From the NCBI RefSeq assembly GCF_023375975.1, contig NC_064423.1, positions 9,268,001 to 9,332,000 of the forward strand: a stretch of DNA of 64,000 bases, written 5' to 3'. The stretch is from Astyanax mexicanus (lineage: Eukaryota > Chordata > Actinopteri > Characiformes > Acestrorhamphidae). Shown in pieces: positions 37,626 through 48,400 of this stretch. Below the pieces are notes generated by a model. It was not told where the DNA came from, made no database searches, and saw only the letters and a program-made list of their open reading frames with translations. How positions within the stretch are numbered: position 1 is the stretch's first letter; every line of letters begins with the position of its first letter. Made by a program: the position numbers and the translations under genes.

Positions 37626-38630
37626 GAACCAGAGTACTGATGTGTTATATTGTCTGACAATTGATAATGGAACATGACTGGAATTTTATAAATATGTCAT
37701 AAGGTACTTCAGTGTCTAATAGGCCTAAGATTCTATTTAGTCATGAGGTTGTGACAAGATGTGACATTGATAAGACATTAAAAGTGCAGCCATTGGACAG
37801 GCTAGCTGGCCTGTGTTGAGTTTTATCTGTTAAAAAAGTAATACACTCCTTATAATTTCAACTAGAATAAATAGGGCTAATCCCAGAGCCCCCCCAAAAA
37901 ACATGTGTCGACGAAATTTGGGTTTTCCTTTCTTTTCTTAATTTTTTCCTTTGGAATAATTATCTCAAGAAACAAAAATCTGCCTTTTAAAAGGGATTAA
38001 AATAGTTTTATTTTTACAAATTAATTATATAAAGATACACTGTAAATAACTATCCATATTCAACAAGAATGAAAGGTTACTTAAATTAATTTAACTTTTA
38101 TTTTAATTTAAATTTTAAAATGTAATAATGGAGAATGTACATATAGTTTATGTAATGTTTACATATAGAAGCTGCCAGAGTGATTGCAGTGATTTACATA
38201 TTTCACACTTTTCCTAAACTGAAACACAAGGAGGCTATGTTTGCACCGTGTTTCATATAAAAGCTGCTGTAAGGTTGAAGGGAGCTGCTTACTATTCATA
38301 AAAAATATTAAAGGAAACAATAGCTTGCACATCACTTTGCACAGGTGCAGTTTGAACAAAAATAAAATAACTGAAGTTACTATGTAATAACTAATAATCG
38401 TTTTTAAGATTTGCTTATATATTTAAAGAATATCATAGTAAACACTGTGTTTAAAAGTGCAGCGGCAAAGTTTCAGCATTCTGTATTAAAGCAGCTTCAC
38501 ACTACACAGATATATGCGCTGCAACAGAGACGCCAAACCAAACAGAGGGAGAAAACGCTTAAAGTAAAGAACTCATCAACTGATCCGGACCATAGAAACC
38601 AACTACAGGTGTGAAAATGCTCTTTTATAT

Positions 38631-39039
38631 TGTGGCGTCTGTGTGTGTGTGTGTGTGGCTGCTGTGTGCCTGTCTCTGCGTGCCCGCCTCTGTGTGCCTG
38701 TCTCTGCGTGCCCGCCTCTGTGTGCCTGTCTCTGTGTGCCCGCCTCTGTGTGCCTTTCTCTGTGTGCCCGCCTCTGTGTGCCTGTGTGTGAGTGGATGTC
38801 AGGTGTGGGGCCTCCCTTTTAGGTGGGGTTATGCAGAGTGATGGGCACCACTCTGAATCTACCATCCGGTAGATTCCTAGTTGGTTTAGTGACCTTAGGG
38901 CTGTTTATGCTGTGTGAGCTATTGGGTTTCGATCTCCTAGCCTTGTTAAAGGCTATAAGTGAGTGGCGAGCCTGTTAATAAAGAACTGTTGCATGCTTTC
39001 AATGAGATTCCCTAGTCCTCCTTTCTCTTACACGCCACA
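38631..39039 (+). mobile_element. solo LTR
   Basis: Starts TGTGGCGT and ends ACGCCACA, with AATAAA near 38977 followed by a TTGCATGC region typical of R-U5. No internal retroelement sequence is present on either side. It contains a 28-bp minisatellite. Confidence 0.75.
38665..38790 (+). repeat. 28-bp minisatellite in the solo LTR
   Basis: Four and a half units of 28 bases (TGTGCCTGTCTCTGCGTG then CCCGCCTCTG), starting at 38665, 38693, 38721, 38749 and 38777. Confidence 0.9.
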
Positions 39040-39677
39040 TTATTAGAAAATTAACTTATAATTCAGAAATCTTTACAACCAAGCAGAAATATTTACAATG
39101 AAATAAAAAAAAGTTTCCAATTTAGTCACGCATTCTTTATTCCAGCGCCCCACATAGGCTTTATCTTCCCTCAAACATACAAGTATATACTAGTGTTTTA
39201 ATTGAAGCCACTAATATAATTATAAAAAACATTTTACTTCTTACATTTTTACATTCATTTGCATTTAAATATCCATTATAAAAATCTGCTTCTTGAACAG
39301 AATAAGTTAATAACAAAAAAATTGCTGTGATTAATTGGATTATTTTTTGTATCAATTGACGCCACTAGTAAAAATTAAATAAGCAGAGGAACTTAAGTGA
39401 ATTACCCACGGTTTCCGCTAGATGGCACCGGGGCTATTTACTATTATCCTCCACAATTATCTTGAAATATTTACCCAGGTTATGAAAATGCATGGCTTTT
39501 TCTATAATAGGTAATAAATACTCTCTTCATGGCCTAATTCAATGCAAAATGTTTATCTCGAGATAATTATCTTGGAATAATTACACAATATATTTTAGAA
39601 AAACTGCAATAATGGAGAAAAAAATGTAAACGTTTTACCGACCTTGGCCTGTAGATGGCACCAATGCAGTTTAATTT

Positions 39678-39678
39678 A

Positions 39679-39753
<75 letters not shown>
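39678..39753 (+). repeat. (ATT)n microsatellite
   Basis: About 25 uninterrupted ATT units. Confidence 0.97.
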
Positions 39754-39755
<2 letters not shown>

Positions 39756-41969
39756 TGTGTTTCACTCATTCCTGTCATCATAACACATTACCCCATCTGA
39801 AACATCTGGAACATACATTTTTTTGTCATAAATATCAATTATTTGAACATGCAGTCAACCATTTCTTTATAATAAACACTTTCTTGAGAGAAAATTAAAG
39901 GAATTAGTGGACTTGCTTTTAAACATGCTTTTTAAATGAGTCAGATTTTGTAACCATCTTTGTCTTAGAAATCCTGGGATGGATCAGTACATGTTTTGAA
40001 TAATTAAATATATGTGTTATTGGATTTAGAGTTGAAAAATATTTTTTAAAATAAGGTTGATTTGTTGAGTTACAACAAGCAAATGGCACCCATTCGGTGC
40101 AATGGCCCATATGTTATTGACATAAATCTGATCATACAGCAAACGAGTGGTTCGTGAAGAGCATTTCATCAGTTCAAGTCACTGAGTAATAATCCCAGGG
40201 TTCAATAGGTTAATTAGGTTGGTACTAACTCTACACTGCATAAGTGAGAAAAAATAAGAATAAAAACTGAAGCTTATCATTCCCGCCCCTCATTACACAG
40301 TAAGAGACCTTAAGGTCATTCACCTTGTGTGGCTTTACCCATTAAAGAGTACCAGCTAACATCAGCACATGTTCCAGGTATTTGACCGCAGAGCCACAAA
40401 CCTCCTGCCTTCTCCTCACCTCTGATCTATTACACTAACACTGCCAGCAGCACCGCTGCACCAAGGCTAACCAAACACTGACCAAGAGAGCATTGACTAA
40501 ACGGCCATGTAGAGTGAAGGACAGAAATAACTAAAACAAGCAGCTTCAAAAAATTAACCAGAGCTGCAGCAGGACAAAAATTATTAGGAAGTAAAACAAG
40601 AATACTAGAATAATATTAAACAATATTAGATTCAGAATTATGCTGCCAGTAAAGGGAGGATGCTGCTTATGCAATAAGGGACTGATCTGGAAAAGACCAT
40701 TTTACCAAAACTTTGTGATGCTAGTCATATTAGTGTAAATTCCTATAATATTACTCGGCCACCAAGTCCAAACTGTTCTGAACCCTTGTAAAAAAAGTTG
40801 TGTATTTAAATATAATAATAGTGTACTTGAACTGTATGAGGAATAATAAAGGTAAGTATACTTTTTCTACTTATATCTAAATTTTTACCTGCTTAATCTG
40901 TATTTCTGTATACTTTAAAAAAATGTTTACTTTATTTGACTGTGCAAATTTGTGCTGGTGATGTACTTTTTCCTTGTATTATTATATTATTATGAAACTG
41001 TGCTTTACTTTAATTTTATTAAACTGTGCTTTTTATGATAAAACTATTCTTGTGTCCCAAGAGCCGATATTTCTGCAATAAAACTGTACTTCAGTGAAAT
41101 TTTGTGTTGAAATAAAACTGTGATGATGAATTATGTTAAAATTATACTTAAATTTGGTGGCAAATGTGGGAGTCCTTTAAAAAGAGGCAATCAGCTTGCT
41201 GATTATGCTGCTAGTTGTGGAGGGTTGGCGTGCTAGTGGGTTAATCCTCTTTTAGTGAGGAAATCTGTGCAAGTGCAGTAGCCACAACAAGCAAAAAAAA
41301 CAATCAAAATTTTTGTGCATTATGGAGCCAAATTCTACAAAATGTGTTTTTTAAATATATCTTTCAAATGGTAATTAGACCTTCAATTTAGAGTAGTTTG
41401 TCTCTTTCCATTCAAAAAGATGTAAGTTTCCATCTCCAAGTACAAATGAAATTGCGCAGTGGGCAGTAATATCAGTGAGGTCTTTCTCAACGCTGCAAAA
41501 TCTTTTTACTAAGGAACATTTTTTTCATCTAACACTTTACTATTTCCAAAACATTTATCAGACTAAAGTTAATTATCCAAGTCACTGTGTGTTACCTTTT
41601 CTCATTTCTCTCAGTAAAAAGATATTGTAACGTCCGGCTGGACGTGTTGAGAAAGACGTTTACAGTCATCACTTTATTGTTGGAACTATATTTTTTACTT
41701 TCTTCTTGTGTCTCGGGGAGTGATGTCTTGCCTATGCGACACACATGTAACACCACACAGCGACACAAACACTGGAAGGAGGAGAGAGATGTACGTTTTC
41801 TAGCTGGAAATACAGACACTATTCTGAGTTTGTATCAGCTGGTTGGTTATTCACTCTGTGCGATTGACAAAGTGCTACCTAGATTCAAAATCACAACGTC
41901 AAATCTGAAGAAACTTTGGAGTCACAGCAGCACACTTACAGAACAAGTCCCAAAGTAGGAGTGAAGCCA

Positions 41970-42152
41970 ATAAAGGGAGTTTTGGCAAAACTCTTATGTT
42001 GAGGCAGCAGTAACTTAAAAGTAACTTAAAAGTTACATAAAGCTATCTTAGTTACTTTTAAAATCAAGTAATCCATAAAGTAACTAAGTTACTTTTTAAT
42101 GGGGTAATCAGTAATCAGATTACTGTTTTAAACTAACTTTGCCATCACTGGC
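41970..42152. mobile_element. end of a hAT-type element
   Basis: Repeats of AGTTACTTTT and the ending CTTTGCCATCACTG are typical of a fish hAT end. The partner end was not found with confidence, so the element may extend left to about 41450. Confidence 0.45.
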
Positions 42153-42373
42153 AGTGGCAGTATGGTCCAGCCTTGTGTCTCCACCCCTGGTGACGCTACA
42201 CATGCTAAGCACAAAGTGTCCTGTATGATACTGAGAGGTGATTCTTTGACTGCTTACAGCAGCGGAATGCTTTTGTCCGTTCACCACTTTTATAAAAAAA
42301 ATTACAATGTATCTTGGAGTTGCTATAATTCTATATTGAATCAGTGCCTTTACTAGATCTCTGTTATAATATA

Positions 42374-42830
42374 CAGCTCTGACAAAAATAAGAGACTACA
42401 TAATAATTATGTTTTTCCTTGATTTTACCAAATTTAAAACTCTGGAATATAATCAAGAGGAAGATGGATGATCACAATCCATCAAACCAAGCTAAACACC
42501 TTGAATTTTTGCACCAGGAGTAAAGGCATCAAGTTATCCAAAAGCAGTGTGTAAGACTGGTGGAGGAACATGCCAAAATGCATGAAAACTGTAATTAAAA
42601 ACCAGGATTTTTCCACCAAATATTTCTAAAACTTTATGAAAATGAACTTGTTTTATTTGCGTTATTTGAGGTCTGAAAGCTCGGCATCTTTTTTTTGTTA
42701 TTTTAGCCATTTCTCATTGTTTTCAAATAAATGACAATATTTTTATTTAGAATTTGGGAGAAATGTTGTCCATATTTTATAGAATAAAATAACTCAAATG
42801 ATTACTTAAACATATACCTACAAATAGCAA
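42374..42830 (-). mobile_element. CAGCTCTGG-family element, copy 3 (right end lost)
   Basis: The left end TA-CAGCTCTGACAAAAATAAG is intact, but the right terminus is not recognisable. The body matches copy 1 (6394). Confidence 0.75.
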
Positions 42831-43715
42831 TAATCATATATTGGTATTCCTGTGTTGAATGTGAATGAAGTTAATGCAGTGTAATCAAGAAACAATATCT
42901 AGTCCTCGAAAGAAATAAACCACACAATAAAACGGGAAGAATGAAACTAGGGAATCTCCTCCCACCTGAACTTTGGAAACGCTGTGTGGGTTGAGGACGT
43001 CCAGCGTGTGTAAACGTCCTTTCTTCTTCATTCCTGTCCCGTGAGCTGTGTAGACCATGTGAGTAGCACCTCTTTTCCTGCTCATTATCTTCTATAATCA
43101 CTCCTCTATACTGATAAGCTGTTAGTCTGTTATTGATAAACAGTGCCTACTTATGTACAACTGTAAGTCTTCAGTATTGTTGTGTTTGTTCATGTCAGTG
43201 TCATTAAAGTAGGTGTGATATGAACTGATTTCTGATCTGTATGTACAGTTTACATTATCCTCTTAAAACCCTTCTAACTACAGGCCTTTTTGTTTAGTTC
43301 ATTTTGTGCTGCTTTGGATTCTGATTGAAAAGCTGTGAAAAGTGAAGAGGAGGAAATGGTGTAGGACATGTAGCTGGTAGAACATGTACTGACACTGAGA
43401 TGAGTTAGAACAAGAAAAAGGAAAGTGGACTGATTAATCCTGAAGATGATGCATCTGTATCATTCTAAATGGGCAGTATAGTTAATCCATTTATTATATT
43501 TTGCATTTTAGCCACTCCTCACACCTCCTGATTTATGCATTAGGTGATAGGAATTGCTATTAAAAAGTGGTTCACATGCTGGTAGCCTCAAGTGAGGGGT
43601 GGCCAACCACCTGGTAATACCCAAAGTACCTCTCTAGAGTGGCAAAAAGAGAAAAAGTGCCATTCATGCTGCCCTTCTTGTGGAGTACCTGCCGCTTGGG
43701 TGCCTCTTTTATTTA

Positions 43716-43985
43716 AAGAGGCACTAAACAGTAAAACATATTTTTCATTAATAGCTGAAATGTGTTCCTTTGAAGTAATAAAACGTACCATGATGTTTTT
43801 GTGTACTTTGGGACACGAACACTTACAAAATGCAAATCAGACGAATCAGCTCTCCTATCTGCCCCTCCCCTAAACCCATACATTACCCAGTGGCTACTCT
43901 TCCAATTTGTTTTTAGCATTTTTAAAATTTGAGCTGAGGATGGAGTCAGCTAAAATCAAGGGGTTTAGATACTTAAGCAATAATA
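43716..43985 (+). repeat. inverted-end dispersed repeat, copy 3 of 3
   Basis: Starts AAAGAGGCACTAAACAG and ends near GGGGTTTAGATAC. Shares GCTGAAATGTGTTCCTTTGA with 29888. Confidence 0.6.
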
Positions 43986-43989
43986 CACG

Positions 43990-44435
43990 AGAGGGAGGCT
44001 GCAGGCTACAGTGCCGTAGATCAGCACAACAGTGCCAATATTACACGCAATATAACACAAATCTTGAGTGTATTATTGCGATTATACTACAGTTCCATTA
44101 TCACTATTTATTGTTGTTATTAATATTTTGAGTTTAAGAGGACGAGAAAACATGATCTTTTTGGTTATAAACACTCTGTAACCGAAGCTCTTCATCTATT
44201 ACTCTGCCACATACAGGTAACCTAGCAATAATGCAGCGCTTACAAACAAAATTCCATTGCTGCTCTTTTTGTAACTGCACTGTTTGGCTTGTATGCGCTG
44301 CATCGTTGCTAGGTTACCTGTTTGTGGCAGAGTAGTAGAAGGAGAGCTTCGGTTACAGTGCATTACCGGCTAAAAGTGTCACTCACAAAACTCCTCTCAG
44401 CCATTCACTTAGAAAATAGAAAATGGAGCCCTTTT
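43990..44435. mobile_element. palindromic element
   Basis: The left part (44175-44240) and right part (44300-44366) are long inverted copies sharing GTAACCGAAGCTCT, CAGGTAACCTAGCAA and ATGCAGCGC. The same sequences recur at 48105-48480. Confidence 0.75.
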
Positions 44436-45403
44436 GAATGTAAATTATGAATGTTTTTTCCACCCCTACCCCTTCACCACTGTGTTTACAGTTAAACAAA
44501 AGACATGGATCTTGAAATCTCACTAAGCATTTATCCATGCCCATACATTTAATAGCTAGACATTGTGTATCAATACTGTTGTCTAACCTCAGTAAAGATG
44601 TTGCTTTGAATTACAACCCTTTAAAAATGCGCTTGATTTGCAACAAAAATCTGCAAAACTTTGAATCACCAGCTCTCCTTTAGTGATGTAATCCACTTTT
44701 TTTTATTTACAGATGCATGTCTTTTACCATATTTTCCCTTTTTTATTTACTGTATGTGTTTTTATTTATTCACATTTCTTTAATTCTCACATTCTTTGCC
44801 TAGCTTGACTTTTGGTGTAGTAAAACATGATAAAAAAGTACTTACCTTACATCCGTTCTCCCACAGCGTTCTGAGATCCAGAAATTTTAACAGTTTGTTC
44901 AAACACCCCTCAGACTGGGTGACACGGGGCATAATTTACCCGGATAAATCGTTTTTTCCACTGTTATCCAGCTCAAAGTAGCTCCACACCTCTTTGCTAG
45001 AATCCGGAGAGCCCTGACATTTAAAACGAGGCATTAAAAACTTAAAAAGTGCACAAGAAACTTATTAAAAAACACTGTGTGCATCCAATAACGCTAGCTT
45101 CAACTTCGTGCGTGGTCATCACTGTACTGAAAAAATGTCTATGTTTATATATGTTTATATACATATATATGTCTATGTTATTTTAGATAAGTGAAGGTAA
45201 GTACTTTTTATCATGTTTTACTACACCAAAAGTCTACACCTATTTTACAACAGATTTCTCCTTTAGTATTAACTGTATGAAAATTGGTAACCCAGTAAAA
45301 AATTGTTATGTGTTCTTTCTGCATTAACACTGGACAAGTCTATGCAGCAAATTTATAGTGATTAATTTTCTGTGATTTTATTGTGCAATGCTGGCAGATT
45401 CCA

Positions 45404-45461
45404 ATGGCTCAACTCCAAGAAATGCTGCAGCTGTGGATGGCACTGTGCCTCATGTGGCAAG
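45404..45461 (+). CDS. slc51b: slc51b-like exon 1 (signal peptide)
   Basis: It codes 19 residues plus one base (phase 1 donor GTAACA). A hydrophobic run rich in L, M, W and C follows the start, as in a signal peptide. The ATG has G at +4. An AG 6 bases upstream could be an acceptor, so there may be an upstream non-coding exon. Confidence 0.75.
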
Positions 45462-48400
45462 GTAACACAAATGGGTATCTTTTTTTAAATAGATGCTATC
45501 AATTTATTTATTAATCCAATTATCTATATGTAAACACTGACATGTCCCATGGAAGCTAAAGAGTGCTGCACTGACCTGTGGGGTATAGAGTGGTATGAAA
45601 AAAGTTTGGGCACCCCAGGCAAATTTCATGAATTTTCCTTATCATTGGTTGTTAGAATCAGCGATACTATATCATATACTATATCATATAGTAGACAAAC
45701 ACAGATATATATAAGAAGTGAAATTAATTTTATAGGATTTACAGAAAGTGTGCAATAATTCTTTAAACAAAATTGGGCAGGTGCATAATTTGGCCAACCT
45801 TGTCGTTTTATTGATTTGAACACCTTTAACACTAATTATTGGAACAAAATTACTTTGTTAAGCTCATTGACCCTTGACCTACATACACAGGTGAATTCAA
45901 TTATGAGAAAGGGTTAAGGAGCCAATTGCAATTTTTTCTCCTCTTTGCATCTTCTGTTGAAGAGTGGCAACATGGAAACCTCATAACAAACCCTCAAATG
46001 TCCTGAAAAAAGGTTGTTCAACATCATGGTTTAGAGGAAGGATATAAAATCTATCTCAGAGATTTCAGCTGTCAGTTTCCACTGTGAGGAACACTGTGAG
46101 GAAATGGAAGAACCACAGACACAGTTCTAGTTACAACCCGAAGTGGCAGAACAAGAAAAATCTCAGATAAGCAGAGGAGAAGGATAGAGAGTCAACCCAC
46201 AGATCAGCTCCAAACAAGTACAGTGTTCTGGAATGATCATCTCAGTCCCCGGACCTGAATATTATTAAAATCTGTGGTGTGATTTAAAGTGGGCTGTTCA
46301 TGATCAGAAACCATCAAACCTGACTGAACTGGAGATGTTTGTAAAGAAGAATGATCCAAAATACCTTCAACCAGAATCTCACTGGAAGCTATAGGAAGTG
46401 TTTGGAGGCTGTTATTTCTGCAAAAGGAGGATCTACTAAATATTGATATTTTTTGTCTAATTATGTTAAAAGAATTATTGCACACTTTTTGTAAATCCTA
46501 TACACTTAATTTCACTTCTCAAATTTCACTGTGTTCATCTGCTATATGATATATTTAACTAAAATTGCTGATCTGAACGACGAATGATTTATAAAGGAAA
46601 ATCATGAAAATAATCAGGGGTGCCCAAACATTTTCATACCACTGTATGTGTGTGGTCTCCTGCATTGAATGAGTATGTAAGCTGCTTGTCTGTTTAACAC
46701 AATCCTAGCCACCACGTGGAGTAATGAAGCAGTAACTTTAGTAATTGAAATCTGAGGGCAATTCTTATGGAATTTATAGCACTTATGTTTTAATAAAAAA
46801 ATAATAACATTTTATGCCAGATATTTATAATGTATCAGAAACAAAAACGATATGATATATCACAATATCATTTCATAGTTTTTGTCCTATCAGGCATTAC
46901 CATTGGACAGTGGACAGTGCAGTGGGTGGTACAGATTGTGACTGGCAGTGTCTGGCTAGAATTGTCCATGCGAACATAAAAGTGTCTTTAGAAATAACAT
47001 ACACATTCTATGCAGGAGGCTCCACACTCATATCTGTAGATTAGTTTGGCATTCTTTAGCTTCCATGGGACTTGGCAAAAGTCATGGGACACATGAGAAT
47101 TCTAGTTGTAGGGGCTTATACATACATAAAAGCTACATACATGTTTATTTGTCTTTATTCTACTTATTTATTCTAATTGCTGTTGATGTAGGTGCACACA
47201 GCTTCATGGTCCACAATGCTGTGGAAAGCCTGTGTCTGGAGGACTCTCTCAGGGATGCTGGAGTTCAGTTAAGGAGATGCAGTCTGGACTCAGAGCTTCA
47301 GCAGTGGCTGTGGACAGAGAGGTGGTTCCTCCTGAATGTGGGCACACACAGGTGTCTGTCTGGCCTCCAGGATGACCCTATCCAGACAGTGGAATGTGAT
47401 GGTGGAGACCACCTGCAGTGGCAGTGTACGAACCACAGGCTGATCAGTGTGAATCGTTCTCTGGAGCTGAGTGCACAGACAGGAAGGCTGAGTCTCACCA
47501 GCAGAGGAATAAACACCAGGTGGAAGTCCCTGGATGAGGGAGACATATGTCAGGAGAAGCTCAGTAAGTACAAGATGTAACAGTCTGCCGTGTTTGCAGA
47601 GCTACGTAAAATGAAAAAAAAAAAAAAAAAAAAAAACTATATTAATACTACAATAGGTCATGAGGTATAATATTAATAACCCATATCATGCAAAAACTGA
47701 ATTTGTCTTTTATAAATGTTATGATATATATAATTATAGTCTGGAAATTAAACTGAAAATGGCTTGTTTATAATTTGTGATATCTACATATTTACTATTT
47801 TAGAACATGTCAATCATGGTAAATCTATAAATCAAAATTTTCAGAATTTATTAAAGGCATTGAAGTATTTGATGTATTTGAGTATTTGATGTAACTTGTA
47901 AGCAAATACATGTGCATAGGTCCAGTGGTGTAAACCCAGCAAACGTTTTTTGTTTGGTAGAACATTTTCTAAATCTGTCAAGTTCTGGATGTTCTGGATG
48001 TTCTTTTCTGGACCTTTTATTTAATGTTTTTAAACATTCTGGTAATGTCGCTGCAACATCACTTGTGCCAGTGTTTTAATGTTTACTATACCACAGTTAG
48101 TTCCGACACTGCCATGTGATTGGCTAAGAGGCGTTCTATGAGAGTCATCATCAGCCGGTAATGCACTGTAACCGAAGCACTCCATGTAATACTCCGCCAC
48201 AAACAGGTAACCTAGCAACGATGCAGCGCTTACAAGCCAAACAGCACAGCAACAAACAGAGCAGCAATGGAACTATTTTAACTCGAGGAGTGTTTATAAT
48301 CAAACAGATCGTATTTTCTCGTCCCCTTTACCTCAATTTTTTTTAATAAACAGTGATGATGGAACTCTGGTATGATCACAAAAAAAACACTTGAGGTTCG

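Larger units (their letters stand above)
38430..39367. mobile_element. hAT-like element interrupted by a solo LTR
   Basis: Outer parts match 54650-55564 (e.g. AAAGCAGCTTCACACT, CATCAACTGATCCGGA, GCATTCTTTATTCCAGCG), and the right end CAATTGACGCCACTA resembles the terminus of the 11772 element. The 54650 copy has no insertion at the matching point. Confidence 0.65.
29641..45403. other. spacer between divergent abhd2 and slc51b
   Basis: No supported gene in about 15.8 kb. It holds the repeats listed separately. Stretches without anything I recognise: 31490-31800, 36100-37330, 39760-41440, 42840-43700 and 44440-45400. The 31800-32720 part, with E-box repeats and AATAAA-like signals, could be an old LTR or 5' region, but I cannot place its ends. 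Confidence 0.5.

Noticed and set aside
38497..38865. 122-codon minus-strand frame rich in His, Thr and Gln
   Set aside because: It is the translation of the 28-bp minisatellite in the solo LTR.
38620..39050. CRISPR-like regular repeats
   Set aside because: The 28-bp units are contiguous without spacers; this is a vertebrate minisatellite.
41587..41958. 123-codon plus-strand open frame (MCYLFSFLSVKRYC...)
   Set aside because: No recognisable domain; it lies just beside a hAT terminus (AGTTACTTTT repeats). Probably transposon interior rather than a gene.
47065..47191. In-frame ATG and hydrophobic stretch directly upstream of the lectin exon
   Set aside because: It could serve as an alternative signal peptide, but a clean acceptor at 47191 and a separate signal-peptide exon with matching phase fit better.
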